Positions 15,001-28,394 of a stretch of DNA of 64,000 nt are shown here, in pieces. The DNA lies in the NCBI GenBank assembly GCA_013399855.1, contig VXAY01002056.1, positions 638,707-702,706 of the forward strand, in the 5' to 3' direction. Under the pieces are notes generated by a model. It searched no databases and had not been told where the DNA came from. It saw only the letters and a list, made by a program, of their open reading frames with translations. The position numbers were made by a program, and so were the translations under genes. The stretch is from Oxyruncus cristatus (taxonomy: Eukaryota; Chordata; Aves; Passeriformes; Cotingidae). The stretch's first letter is position 1; each line of letters starts with the position of its first letter.

Positions 15001-18000
15001 GCAAGACTTTCATGTACCAGGAACTTCATGGTCAAAGGAGCACCACACTAACCTCAAAGTCTTTCCCACAGGAGCTGGGGATCGTGGGTTTATGAAAGCT
15101 GGGTCCTTTCACTTTCTGAGCAAGCCAGTTTTAATTCTTGCAAATTCTACCCACTGTATTACTGAAATCGGAGCAGCCTGGTCCAAGGGAAGCACGTGCT
15201 CAGCAGCACCGAGTCTTGCACCTATAAAGGGAAAGAGCAAAATCAAATCAAAGAAACTCCTTTAGTACAGAAAGTTGCACTTGGTCTGTGTACAGATGTT
15301 AAATACTTTGGAAGATATCTCTGTAAATTGTTGTAAAGAACTTGCAGTTGAAAAATACCATAATAATTTTATTATTTTGCCTGAATCCTCAAATCTTCTG
15401 CACTGTTCTATTTTCTAATACAAGGCAAAAAGAAACTAGAAAAGCCCCACCACAAACAAACCAAAAGATCTGATGGGTGAGGCTTCTCCAAAGAAATCTG
15501 CAACAAAATGGTCTGACCAGCCTGTACAAGGGCTGCCCCAGTTTTGCCATGACTTGCACATACAAGGACTTTAAACCTGATTGCTACTGTAATGATGAAT
15601 CATTGCATAACTGAGGCCTTGCAACCAAAGTATCCTTGGCAAAGGGATCACCCTCTACTGGTTTTTCAGTTCCCTGCTAATTTTTTCACTGCTGCAACTC
15701 CAGTCCCCAGAGAAGGAGCAGAAACACTCCATTGTAATGACCTAGCTAAACATGACTGTATTTATAGCATTATTATTTTCCCTTTTGTACATTTTGGAGA
15801 AAAGAGAGAGCAATCAGACCCCTTGAGGATTATATCCTAACATATCTACTATAAATATTTATCTGACCGACTTAATTTTAGCTTTACCTAGGTCTTTCAG
15901 GGACACAGAGTGGGTCTTAGCTTGGGAAACCAGAGAAGCAACACAACATGACCTTCTCGTGTTCAAGCTACTTTCCCTTACTATGTCTGGGTTACGTTAC
16001 CTGTGGGTAACTGATCCAGGCCAGCCCCACAGTGTCACTGCTTTTCTCAGAACTGATGCCAGGACTCACAGTCCCTGCTGGAAGCTGCATTTATTGCTGA
16101 ACTTGCTGATGGAGAAGGTAGCATTTTCCATTTTACTTTAATGCTACATAAGACACTTTGCCATGACAATGAAGAGCCTGGCACTGCCCAAAATAGTATC
16201 ACTCCAGAGAGGTAACTCCTTTCTGCCTAGTACAGGGTGTTCTCATGAGAGAAGAATATTCATTCAGCTACTAACATAAAAGACAATTAGAATCCTGGTC
16301 ACAGTAACATCTTGGAAGTAAATTGCAAATCAGAATAACAGCATACCTTCTGGAGCACGACTTGGATGTCTACAGTGGTGCCTCCCAACACAGTGCCACT
16401 GCCCCGAGGATGCTGAGGTAGTCCAGCATGGTCTCCTCTCCTCTCAACAACAAATTGACCCTAACAATGAACTCGAGTGCTCACCAAGTGACAGCTGGGA
16501 GGAAAGATCAAGAAGGATTGTGATAAACTGGCAAACTGAGCAATATTTGAACGGCCTCAGATCTGCATGCCCGTGCAGCACCGCACAGCTACCATAAGGC
16601 TGAAGAGGAACAGCCCCCCAGATTAAGTGAATCACTCAGATTTGGACACTACAGGCAACTCTTCTCAGCAGAAAATGTAAATACACAAAGTAACCTTCGC
16701 CAAAAATAGAGTGTCTCCTCTCCATCCCCTGGTTTCAGGGTGGAGACAGATTCCTCAGACACACACTTGCAAGGCCAGTCACACTCTCTGCTTCTTTACA
16801 ATGTTATCAGATGCTGAGAGACCAAACAGCTCATAAACGAAAGAGCTTAATTCAGGAACAAATTTTCTTCTGTCTAAACGGATATTTTTTTTAACCAATC
16901 TCTGGTTATTTCAGTACTCCCCCTTCCTCTGTGAGCCCACAGGTATGTCAGTGGCATGAGGAAAAGCCCAGGCTGTTGAAGCAGGAATAGTTTTGTTAAG
17001 TGGATTTGGTTTGTTTTGTTGCTAAAGAAAACATGGCACTGAGCTGCACCTGAAGTCACGTTTTAGTACATGAAATACTCCCACAGGCTGCAGATCCCCC
17101 TTGCTCTCCCTGCACTGGCCAATGTGGGAAGAGCTGGCCTACTCCCTCTCCAGCAAGAGCAAGGAGGCACACGAGGGGTGGTGATTACAGGCACTGAGGT
17201 AACTTAGGAGACATTTGGCTCCTGATTTGAGACTTTTAAATCCTTCCTTCTCCAAATAATTAGTGGAGTTCTGGTGTTTTAGGTGGCATGAGCAGCACAA
17301 ATCGCCACAGAAACTCCTGCTGTGAGTTGTACCTACCATGAGGCCCACACAACCTAGGGATGATCTTTCTCCAAGAAGATAAAACTCCTGCCTGGCTCTG
17401 CAGCAAGGTGGGGTTCACCCCACTCAGGCAGCAGAAGTGCCTGGCACCTCCTTCTCACCCCACACCTGACTGCCCTCTGGGCTGTCAGCAGTTTTTGATG
17501 GGACTTCACTAACTGAGGAACAGATTCAGGTCTTAAAATTAATAATATTAAAAGCAAGTGAGATTAAATCAGTTTTGTGTTTCCTCTAAATGCAGACCTG
17601 CTTGGCACAAAGTCCCACCCTGCAGTTGTGTCGCCACGAGGGGAAATTCACTCAGCTCCAGAACCCAGGACAAGAAGGCAAGGATGGAGTGGGGAACATT
17701 GTCACCAAGGTGCCTGTGCCATGAAACTACACCCACACCAGCCCACTGCCAGAACAGCCTTGTCCTACCCCCACAACCCCACTGATCCACTGTGCCAGCA
17801 GCAGCAGTATTGACCAGGCTGAGTCTTCAGGGAGCCCTCCCAAGGAGGGCAGTGAGGCAGAGCCTTCAGACCTCAGTGCATCCTGTACCACCTCTAGGGA
17901 AGCCTCCTCTCCCCTGTTCTTCCATGTGAAATAGGTGGCCATGTAAAAGAACAGGTGATGTTGTTGATGGTGCCTCCTAAGCTCCACACACGGACAGCAT

Positions 18001-21000
18001 CCTGGAGCACAGCCAGGATCACAGCTTCACATTCTCTCCTCACCAAAGCTTTCATGGTTCTGAGGGGACCCACATCTCCTTATGAACTGCTTCAAGCAGG
18101 ATGCAAGAGTGGATTCATCTAAAATACCACAGAAAACAACATTTCCACCAGACACCGTGCAGGAGGCATCTCAACACCAAGGGGAGGGTGCTGGGCTGAT
18201 GGAGCAGGGGTTAACTGGCTGCTTTGGTGACTCACCATCCCAACAAGCCCCAGGTTAAGTTAAAATACTGCAGAGGTTGCTGGAGAAGCTGTAGTGCTTG
18301 AGGTACAAGACAGTGCCCAACAGGCAAGGATGGGCATGGGGACTGTGGGATGTCTGTAGAGAACAGCCTGCCTTCCAGCCCCTGGCTTGTGAGGAAACCA
18401 CATCTGCAATGCAAATTGACTGTGCACAGGCAAGTTATGGTCCCAGACAGACTTGCAGGCCTGATCTTCTTTCACTTCTGAAAGGGAAACTGGGATTCTC
18501 AGCATCGATGTTCGTGCGGTAAAAGCACTGCCCAGTAAATAACTACTAGAGGAGGGAGCAGACAACTATTTCAAATGTGATTCAACAAAGGTGTCTCTGG
18601 GAAAAAACCCAAAGTCTTGGGGGTCCCCCTGCCACTCCCAACCTACCTGTCAAGACTCAAGCCACCATAAGAAGGTGTTTTGATACTCCATGTCCACAGT
18701 TGACTCCAGCACTGTGGATGGGAAACGGCTGCTCCACGGTGAGACCCAGTCAAGTCAGGCAGGTGACAGGGACAGCCTCAGGTGAAAGGTAACAAAGGAT
18801 GTTCCTCAGGCGCAGTTTTACACAGTACCCTCAGTATTTGACATTGAAACCACTTACGTGCCTCCTAGAAGGTTTATACTCCTGTGATTAACCTAAGCAT
18901 TAAGTGACTGACTTACCTGCTCCAGAAAACAAACAAAAAACCCCCCAACCCTACAAGCGCTGACACAAGTATAGATGTGTCAGATCAGACAGCAAGCAAA
19001 CTTTCTGACACACAAGCTCTTCAACCAAACAAAAAGAGCTTAAACTGGTTTGTTGCTGGCAGAGCCGTGTGCAGCCCTGTGCTGCAACACAGCCAGACAC
19101 CCACTCCCCAAACAACCAGAGGGCCCGCTGGCTTCTGCTGGAGGTTACCTGCCACTCCCACAGCTCCATCAGCCCCAGAGGTTGTGCAAGTCCAGCTTTG
19201 GGCACAGACAGTCAGGTTACATGAGGTCAGCACCTGGGGACCATTCAATTATCCCTTTTACTGGCACAACTGTGGCAGTGTTTAAATGGGGGGCAAAAAT
19301 GGAGGATAACATCTTTAACACGCACAGTTAGGGGCTCTTACGGGCTCTCTGTGGCCTTGCTCCAACTGGGAATTTTTTTAAGAGGACTTTAAGCCTTTAA
19401 TAGACCTCACAGGCTCTCACCTCCCCTCTTGTACTGCCGGCAAGGAGCACAGGAAACCTTTGTACCTGCACCAAAGGTGAGTGAAGCAGAAAAGCCCCCT
19501 CAGCAAGCTTGTGCACCAGAGCACACCAACCTCCAAGTGGTCAAACACATTATGTGATAAGAAACACCAACAGCCACTGAATAATTTATGTGATAAACTA
19601 TTTCTGGAGCACTTGATCAGCTCTACCGGCTACCATTACTTTTGCTGAATCAACAGCCCCCATCGGAGCATATGCTCCAGCAAAAACAAGCAGCGCTGTG
19701 ACAGGTTAGGAGAGACATTTACTAAATTAAATGCACACCCTGCTCGCTCTGCTGAGCCATAACGCAGCACACACACAGAAATCCAGGCAGCCAAATGCAC
19801 GCGCTTCCTGAAGCGGTGTCTGAGCATACACAATCTGTCCCTCCAAGGTTTTCCATTAACATACCCACATGTAGAGCCATAAATCAAAATGAAGGAGAAC
19901 AGAGCAGGCTGGCAGAAGAGCAACAGAAAGAAAATACATTGGCAGGCCACTGTGCAAAAGGTGGTGATTAACCACTGTCAGTTAAAAGAAGCGATTCTGC
20001 ACCTTGGCGGCCTGGGGAAGTGGAAGGAGGCTGGAGAGAAAAAAGGTGTTTAGTTGCTCTTGAAAACGGAAACAAACATGGCAGCAATTTTTAAAGAGAT
20101 TAAAACCATTGCTAAATACGCACTTCGTTTCAGAATTCACCACAAACAGAATGAGGACACCAGTACTGATTTCTGTAGATGAGTCAGAGGACCCAAAGCA
20201 AAGGAGGGGACTGCAGTAAGGAAGCACAGAAAAGACCCTGGCAAGAGATTGCTCTGCACGACTGCCCTGGTACCTTCCTAAGGCTGCTCAAAGAGCTGCT
20301 GTGGCACAAGGGCTGCCCACATCCACACAGGATGGAATTTCAGTGAGCTATGCCTTCGCTTCAGAAAGTAGTGACTGCGATTTGCTGGGGTAAAACCATC
20401 AGGTTTTTACTACAAACATTCCCCAGGGATGCCCTCACTTCTACAAAATCTGAAATCCTTCCCTGCCACCACCTTTCTCTAAATGGCAGCTGGGGACCAC
20501 TCTTCTTCTTCAATAGAGATGGCAGATTTTCAGAAAGAGAAAGAAAAACTGCCATGAATCGCTGCTGTGGGACAGGTGACAATGTCACCAGCACTGGGAT
20601 TATGACACTCCTTTTGCTTGTGGAAGAGCATGCATGGTAGGCAAGCCCCCATACTTGCACCCAACTCCACGGAAGCACACCTGTGGGATCACCTTGGCAG
20701 GTCTGGCAAAAAGAAGTCACTGTTTGTTTTCCCAAAGGTGCATGGATTCAGACGAGAGGAATCCCAGCACACGTGGGGATCTTCAGCTCAAAACACAAAT
20801 CCCACTCCTGTTTGGTGTTAATAACACAGAAACTCCCAACTCCCAGAAGAGAATCTCATTGTCTACCCTTGATCACACCGAGGTGCACGAGGGTTCACAA
20901 GAACAGCCCGGCCCAGCGGGTTATTTTGGTGTGGTGAATCAGTTCACCGGGCTGCAGGGAGCCTGCCAGCGCGCATGACGAGGCAGGAGAGCTGCCAGCT

Positions 21001-22125
21001 GCCCTTCAGCTGCCGGAGCAGCTCCTATCTGCACAAACACACTGGCACAACACCCACTCTCTATCTGGCAACAGCAGATTTTACACCGCTCAACACTGCT
21101 GTTAAATACAGGAATCATTCTAGAGCACAACAACAAAGTCACACGTAACGGGTTTAACCAAAGCTGCGTATTTTCCTGCTATGGAAACCGGTCACAAGAA
21201 CCAAAAAGCTGCCCAATGACAAGAATCTTGTGTGCTGCTCTCTCCTAATCTGCACTGTTCCCTTCTGATACCCTAAAACTGATGAACGGCGACAAGGACC
21301 AGTTACGGCTGGCCCAAAGCAGCAAACTCAGCTTTTCATATCAAAGCTCTGCCAATGCATTGTCAAGGTCACACCAAAGCACAAGGATATTTCACCTCCC
21401 ACCTCCAAATGACCTCATGCAATGTGCAGCCTCTTCACACAACAGACTCCCCACATGCAGACAGCCAACAGAACTTAAAGTTTAAGGTCTTAGGGCACTT
21501 TTTTTTTTTCCCCCCCAGAAGCAGGAATAATCCCCGAGTCCAAGTAAAATGGGAGCTGATAAGACTTACTTGGCGGTCCACAACTGTATGAGAGAGACAC
21601 CACCACATTTAGAAAAATGCTCAGAAAGCAGCTAAGAAAGTTGCAGCTTGTCCTCGTCTACACAGAGTAGAAAATGTACTGACTGAAACTAGCAAAAGGT
21701 GAGCTGAGACTCAGAAAACCTTTGGAAAACTGGACACAGCTCAGCAGCACGATCATCACTGTGAACTAACAGGTTAAAACCTGTCAGAAAGGCTTACACC
21801 AACTTTATCCTGTCTCTGAGCATGGAGGTCCACGTGCAAACGTATTTTCCAATGAACTTAAACCCACTGGTGTTCCATGCCAAGAACCCAAGGACTAAAG
21901 CCCTCAGTATTACATACTGCAGAACTTTGGCTTTAGAGATTTGCTACTCTACATCTCAGCAAACATCTTCCTGCTCTCTAAACCTTTGTGTAAACTCTTT
22001 ATAGGGTTTGTAAGCTATGCTTCCATCTAACACCAGCCCTGCCGTGCCACACCATGGCCCTAAACTCACAGTCTGGCTTTCAGAGAGGCTTCACACACAG
22101 GCTAAACCCCAGCACTTCCACACGC
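1..22125. other. non-coding tract; possible first intron of a MAPK6-like gene
   Basis: No recognisable coding exon was found on either strand in this 22 kb. Open frames of up to about 180 codons occur (for example near 7.7-8.2 and 10.2-10.75 kb), but they lack similarity I can recognise and are not flanked by convincing splice sites. One CR1 fragment lies at 1.81 kb. CpG density rises modestly around 13.9-14.7 kb and 20.9-21.3 kb. If the CpG island at 22.1-22.5 kb is a minus-strand promoter, this tract would be its first intron; otherwise it is intergenic. Confidence 0.5.
1807..1872 (+). repeat. CR1 LINE 3'-end fragment
   Basis: The stretch has the CR1 3' terminal signature: GATGATCTTTATGGTCCC, then TTCCAACCCAAACC, then a degenerate ATTCTRTG-type octamer repeat at the end. 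Only the last 65 or so bases remain, which is typical 5' truncation of CR1. It is the plus-strand orientation. Confidence 0.85.
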
Positions 22126-22520
22126 TCAGGGGACCCTTCCCATAAACCTCCTCGGAGCGGAATAAAACCGCACCTTGTCTGAAAGACCCTTAGCAGACCG
22201 TAACTTACGCAACAGCCGAACATTTCGTACGTGGAGAAGCGCAGCCCTGCCTCGCAAGAGCAGAAGCACGAGGCGAGAGCTCAGCCTTCGATGGAGCGAT
22301 AAACAAGTGACTAACAGGGGGAGGACACGCACGTGTGGGACCTGCACGGGCCGGCAGGGCACGAGGGGCCTCCCGCCCCAGCAGAGGTTATCCTGCTGCG
22401 CGTGGGGAGCTGTGCAGCTCGGGCAGTGCAAAGGCACAGCAGGCGCGTGCCTGTGGGGACGCATGAAGTATCTCCTGCCGTTGTCGTTGAATACAAGTAC
22501 TCTTTCAGCCCTAAATTGCC
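22126..22520 (-). promoter_or_regulatory. orphan CpG island, candidate promoter (MAPK6 by synteny)
   Basis: I counted about 28 CpG dinucleotides between 22141 and 22500 at roughly 57% G+C, an observed/expected ratio near 0.95, while the flanks are CpG-poor. This is the profile of an unmethylated vertebrate promoter. On the minus strand a strong donor, TTGC|GTAAGTTA, puts an exon end at 22209 (GTAAGT at 22208-22203); no comparable donor was seen on the plus strand. MAPK6 follows LEO1 in human and has an untranslated first exon and a long first intron, so it is the leading candidate. No coding sequence confirms it. An alternative is a lncRNA promoter. Confidence 0.6.
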
Positions 22521-24890
22521 TGAGTACGTGTTCTAACTTTTTTTTTTTCCTTCTTCTTTTTACGGCAAGTTTTCGGTTTATTTTACAGCCTTCTTTGTTA
22601 CCAGTTTTGAAACACATATATTTATATGGTTTAGAAGGGACCATCTGGAACCACCATTTGAAAAACACATCCTTCTGGCGGACAACTTGTGTACTTCTGA
22701 GTAATTAGTGTGTGTTTATAGAAAGCCAGGGCATGCCTGGGTTTTTTTAATTTGTGAGCCCACTCTTCATTAATTGCCGTATTTCCCAAAGAGCAAGAAA
22801 TAACATTCTGCCTCTCTCGAATTCAGCTGCAACAGCCATGTGAGGCCAAGATACAGCACACATCACAAAAGGCTGTGACTCATGTCTTCATTCCCTCCCA
22901 CACCTTCTGTGCACCTCCTTTGCACGGTCCTGCTCAGCTCTGCCCCAGGGCAGGTGGCTTCCTGCAGACAGGCAGCTGCAGATTCAGACAGCCCCAGCTT
23001 CATCCAACAAAGCCCCTCTGCTGGATTAAACACCTGCTCGGAGTTCTGCCATTTCCCTGCTTCCAAAAAAACCCCCAACATTCTTTTCCCCTCTGTTTAA
23101 TTTCAGACTTTCTTTAATTTTAAAGCTTTTCAGGTATTTGAAACACCCATACAACCTGATGTAAGAAACACCTAAAAGCTGGACCCCTTCAAGATCAAAG
23201 GCCTTCAAAAAGCCAGTTTACCTACAATCTCTAATAACCTTGGAAAGCTGTATACTTTTTAAATTTTACGGTCACAGTCTGCTGAAATAAATGTGTTTGC
23301 TCAGAGTTCAGCCCCACAGCATGCAATGCATCAGTCTTCAACCACTCCCCAAGATCCCCTGCTCAAATGTGACACCTTCTTAACTCTGTCAAGAAGCTTG
23401 AGCCCTTGTTTCTAGATCCCTGGCAGTAGAGCTGATCTGCCAGCACACCTTGGATGATGTTGTGTAATAACAGAAACCTGTTAGGCCCAGGAACATCTGA
23501 AGAGATTTAATAAGACACTGTGAAAGGAAGGCAGAAAAAAAAAAGGGGTGGGCATAAAGAGAGGCTCAAAAGGAGTTCACAAAACATGCCTCAAAATAAT
23601 TTCTTTCCCTGAAAATGCTTCCTTCCAGCTTATCTGGGAATTGTTTTTCTATGCAGTCAAGTGTATATCAGATGCAAACTACTGTGATATCCAGGGCTAC
23701 ATCCAAAATTATGAACTGTCCCAAGCACCCAGGTCAGCTCTCAACCTTTCTCAACATGCAGCATGAGCTCTTCTGCACATCCAACAGAAGCCTGGTCCCA
23801 ACCTTCCAGTTTTTCTTAGATGCTGTGGATCCCTTGCAAGTAAGTTCAGAGACAGAAATCACTTTAAAACACTGCTCTACTCAACTGTGTGACTTGTGCA
23901 GAGGTGTAAGTATTTCTAGGGAACATACTGCAATCACAATGCAGTGCACATTTATATAATTCCCATGATGTAAATCCAGAACTGCCTTTAATAAATGTCA
24001 TTGCACATGTATTAAGGACATTTAAATGACATGAAAAAGCTCAGATAATCCTGCTTACTCAGAAACTTTCCTGGCTAACCGAAGGGAAAGTTGTCCTGAG
24101 AAAAACCAGGAGCAAAGGTAGTAAACAGCTGGGAAAAACAGCAGCCCTGAAGTCCAGTAAAGTGCCAAATTACAGAGTGACTCAAGTTTTCAAACTGGCA
24201 GTGCAGCATTCATAGATTTTTCCCCCCCCATATCTAGTAATGTCATGCTATGGCAGGACTAAACCTTAAGATGGACGACCAGATACATGGGGCTGCCTGC
24301 TACATGGCAGCAGCTACCCCATGTTTAGTGTTTGAAAAAAGTCTGAGAGCCAGAATAATCCTATTTAGTTCTGAGAGATCAAACAGGATTTGTAGAAGGG
24401 TAACATATCCACAGATCACTGAAATGTTCTCAGTTTAAACGTGGTCACTTTGCAATCATGCTCAGAAAGTATTTTCATCTGTAGATATAAGGAAAGTTTT
24501 TCATCATGTCCAGAGACATGAGAATTACATGGCAAATACACATTCAAATACATATGGATATGTATGCAAAAAACCGGGAGTGGTATCCATAAAACACCAA
24601 TCCCTCCTTATCTACCCCTCAGATGAATTTTGACTCACTCACTCATGCAGGAAGGTTCTCCCACAGCCATATGTACTATCAACAAAGGGAACACACCAAC
24701 AGAGCACAGCATCTCTTTCCTAGCACAGAACAGCCTCTCAATATTCTCTAGTAATCAACTTTCCTAAACAAGGTTTTCTTCAGGAGAAAAAAACGTAAGG
24801 ATACTATCAAATTATCAGTTGTTTAGACAGGCAAAGGCCGTGCTGATATTATCTACAATTAACTCATAATGAACTGAAGGTAATGCCCTG
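22521..24890. other. intergenic DNA, no gene seen
   Basis: AT-rich sequence with short homopolymer runs and no recognisable exon, RNA gene or repeat. It separates the orphan CpG island from the CR1 element. Confidence 0.6.
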
Positions 24891-24892
24891 AT

Positions 24893-25265
24893 GCAGTGCC
24901 TCACAGCCAGCACAGCCATAGTGGGGTGCCCCCACTGCAGCCCACAACTGCTTGGAGGAGACAGCGGGTGGGAAGGGCTGATCCCTCTGGTGACCAGCGA
25001 CAGGACATGGGGAAATGGAGCGAAGCTGTGTCAGGGGATGCTCAAGCTGGACAGTAGGAAATGGTTCTTCACCCAGAGAGTGGTTGATCATTGGAACAGG
25101 CTCCCCAGGGAACTGGTCACTGCACCAAGCCTGACAGCGTTCAAGAAGCACTTGGACAATGCTCTTAGTCCGAGGGTTTGGTTTTAAGCAGTCCTGAGAA
25201 GAGCTGCAAGTTGGACTCGACAATCCTTATGGCTCCTTTCCAGCTCGAGATACCCCATGATTCTA
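24893..25265 (+). repeat. CR1 LINE, 3' part with remnant of ORF2 C-terminus
   Basis: A 5'-truncated CR1 retrotransposon in plus orientation. About 60 codons still read in one frame as the end of CR1 ORF2, including SDRTWGNGAKL, WFFTQRVVDHWNRLPRE and LTAFKKHLDNAL. The CR1 3' UTR follows, with TTGGACTCGACAATCCTTAT and a final CCATGATTCTAT octamer-type end. The first 60-70 bases are less certain. The reading frame is a fossil of the element and not a host gene. Confidence 0.92.
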
Positions 25266-25269
25266 TATC

Positions 25270-28200
25270 CCAAACCATACCTGCAACGACAGCAATTACC
25301 TATTCTGTAGAGCTTCCCAGAGCTCATTGTTGACAAGGTCCTTAACAAGAGCTTAGCTATGAGACTTCCAAGTCTTTGCCCTTAATTCTTCGTGCTCTGC
25401 CACTACTATGAAAATAACATTCAGCTCACAACAGAAAAGCCTTCACCCAAGGCAACTGTGAATGAACTACTTCCAAAAGAAAACAGTCCCCTTAGATCAT
25501 GGGAAAACACAGCTCAGTGGGCTGAGCGACTGTTTGCAGTATCAAACCACTGACATGACCTCAAGGGCAGAAGGAACCCTTCTGAAGGAGTTTTCTACCA
25601 CACTCTATTCTAAAAGCAAAAATGAGCCACTTGCCAGTGGAGATCCTGGGAAAACATTACCTAACTGCTTACAGCAGACACAAACCTAATTATCAACCAG
25701 ACAAGCACCATAAATAACCTAAATAGATGCACAGATGTTACTTCTGTGATAAGAACGGGGGCAGTTAGAGCTGCAGAAAACTCTGGAGTTCACTCAGCCA
25801 CTGCAGGACAGCTCCTGCTCTTTGAATATTCATTCTCCTGCCCCATAATTTTTTCATCCCTCTGGAATTAGGGATATTTAAAATCAAGCATGGATATTTT
25901 AATATACACCAAACACTTTTATCTACAGGAACATCCCATCCAGCATGCCTATAGAGAAAGGGCAGCCAGATGATCAGCTGGCTGGCAAGATAAAAGTCAA
26001 TATATTCCCATGTATTCCCACTATCCATGACTAAACACAATTGCAAGAGAAGAAAGTGCTCTTGCGTTTAGCTGGAGATTTAATCACATAATGGAATACT
26101 TGGAGTCAATGCCTTAAGTGTGCTGTGCTCAGCTGGGCCTCTTCCCTGACCTGAAGGTTACAGAAGCTCATGGAACATCCCCGTGCCAGAGCTGGCTCCC
26201 TCTGACAGGGCTGAATTCCTCGCCCTGGGCTCGGAGGGCCCTATTCAAACCTGCCCATATGGCAGCTGCATTGCTGATTCCCAGCTTGTTTGGCAAATTT
26301 TTGCAATAAAGTTTCAGCACAGACCTGAAGTGAACACTGACTGTGACCAGGCACAGCCTGTTAACCGGATGCTTCACTGGGTGCTGAGACGAAGACCAGT
26401 TTGCCCTGGTAACTTTAGAGAACACATAGTAATAAATTCCTGTATCTTCCACTGGAGATACATGTTTCTCTTTTGCTTCCCCAGCATGCTTCATTTGCCC
26501 ATCCTACTTAAAAAAAGAGGAAACCTGTTTTCTCAGGGAATCTGATCCTCCTCTTACCTGGAACAAGTATTTTGGTTTTCTAGCAACGCCCAGTGAGGCA
26601 GTGAGAGGTCAGGGCTGAGCTGCTGATGTCACTGTACAACAAACCTCCTGAATCCTTTACCAACCTACCATAAGGGCTCAGCAGGCACCAGGACAGGCTT
26701 TACACACCCTCATCAGATGAACAGACACATTTTTTTATACTTGGAGGCTGGGAAAAGGGACAGCAAAAACTGTCCTCGAGTGAAATAAAACTATACATTA
26801 AGACCCACAACTAAAAAAATACTGTGGATAAGGCTAAGTTCATTTAAGTGACTTTAATTACAAGATGATTGTTAAACTAATTTAAGCTGAGAAAACACTT
26901 TCTGAAAGTCCACATTTAAATAAGACTTTAAAAGAGCAATTTACAAAAGACGACAGTGTAAAAAATTACTTCTTTTCATCTTTGTAATCCACAAAAAGCT
27001 TCATTTTTGGAAGCTAAAGTGGACCACTTACTTAGTAAAGGTTTAGTCAGCATCAAACTTATGAAAGTGATTAAAACATTTTCACTCTTAGGAGTGTAGT
27101 AAAAATAAAAATAGCCAACATTTTCATTAAACTGACATAAAAGCAAACGCATTACCAGTGAAATGGTGCTGTTTCCATATGCCAAATTTGTTGTTTAAGA
27201 GGTATCTGGGAAGCTTTTAAGTACGGCATGTTACACCCATACAGAATGAGTCCCTTCCTAAAGAGCTGGCTTCTTCCTGAGAAGGTTACAAATGGAGAGC
27301 AGGTAACCTCACGTAAGGAACCAGTCTCCCAGCAGAGGTCTAAACTAAGAGGATTACAAGGTCAAAATTCTAGCAGATGGAGAAAGGTTTTATCTGCACA
27401 TTAAAGAGGCACAGAAACTCTTAGATAACAATTTAATTATAGAAAAAATGAACAGTTTCTCAGGCACTCAGACTTTCAAGTTGAAATTTTTCACTTTGTT
27501 TTCTTACTTGCAAGTGTCTAAACTGCAGTCAGCTGCTCAGCAGAACATATTAACACACGCAGAGCTCTGTCCTACTGCAGCCAGAACGCTTCCCATACCT
27601 TCCAGGCAGGAGAAATGGAGGTAGAGTATTGTGATAAAAAACCATCCTAATTAAAGATGACAAAAGCAAGATGTCCAGGTTGAAAGCTCTAACTCAAAGA
27701 ACCAGGGAATATCACGAGCAAACCGCTCACTATGAGGCACTTTCACCCTTCTACTGTTTCATAAAAAAGAGAATTCAGCTGGGCAGGAGAGAGATGGGGA
27801 ACAGTCCTTCAATAACTACCAGCTACTTTATTTCAGCTTACGTAACACAAATCCACATAATCAACTTTGCACAGCATCAGTCAATGATTTTGTTTAGAGA
27901 GGTGTTCAGCTATTTCCATTTTCTCAACTTCTTCAAGTCACATCCAGGCTCTGCAGGACTGTGTGAAAAGTGAGTCAAAAAAGCAACACAGAGAATGTAT
28001 AAATGCTCCTTCACCAACCACAGAAAATTCATATGGGATATTTCATCCTGGAAAGAAAGTGTGGAAAAGTTCAGGTGTTTCTTCCAGCCTTTCCCCACTT
28101 CACAACTGGTATTTCATCATCAAGTAAGGTGTCTAGAAACTGTGTAAAAGCAGCAATGGACATTCTCCTCTTGTGACTTCCCAGCTTAAAAAACCCATTT

Positions 28201-28390
28201 AAAAAACCAACCAGCAACAACAGGAAATAGCACCATAAGAATTATATGAGATTCTGAGACACTATTATTAGGTTGTATTTTTGCATTGTGGTTCATTTCC
28301 CCTTTTAAAGGATACTTTCATCTCTGCTGGCAGAAATTTCTGAGTTTTGTTGGAAGGAGTGCTTTTACTCTGACATTTACATCACTAGCA
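25270..28390. other. intergenic DNA downstream of LEO1
   Basis: No recognisable exon or repeat on either strand. The sequence is AT-rich, more so toward LEO1. Both strands contain only short open frames. Confidence 0.6.
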
Positions 28391-28394
28391 TGTG

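Noticed and set aside
22126..22708. Overlapping 180- and 177-codon frames on opposite strands
   Set aside because: CpG-rich sequence has few stops; neither frame resembles a known protein. The CpG island itself is the supported feature.
24891..25187. 98-codon frame as a possible host gene
   Set aside because: It is the ORF2 C-terminal remnant of a CR1 LINE.
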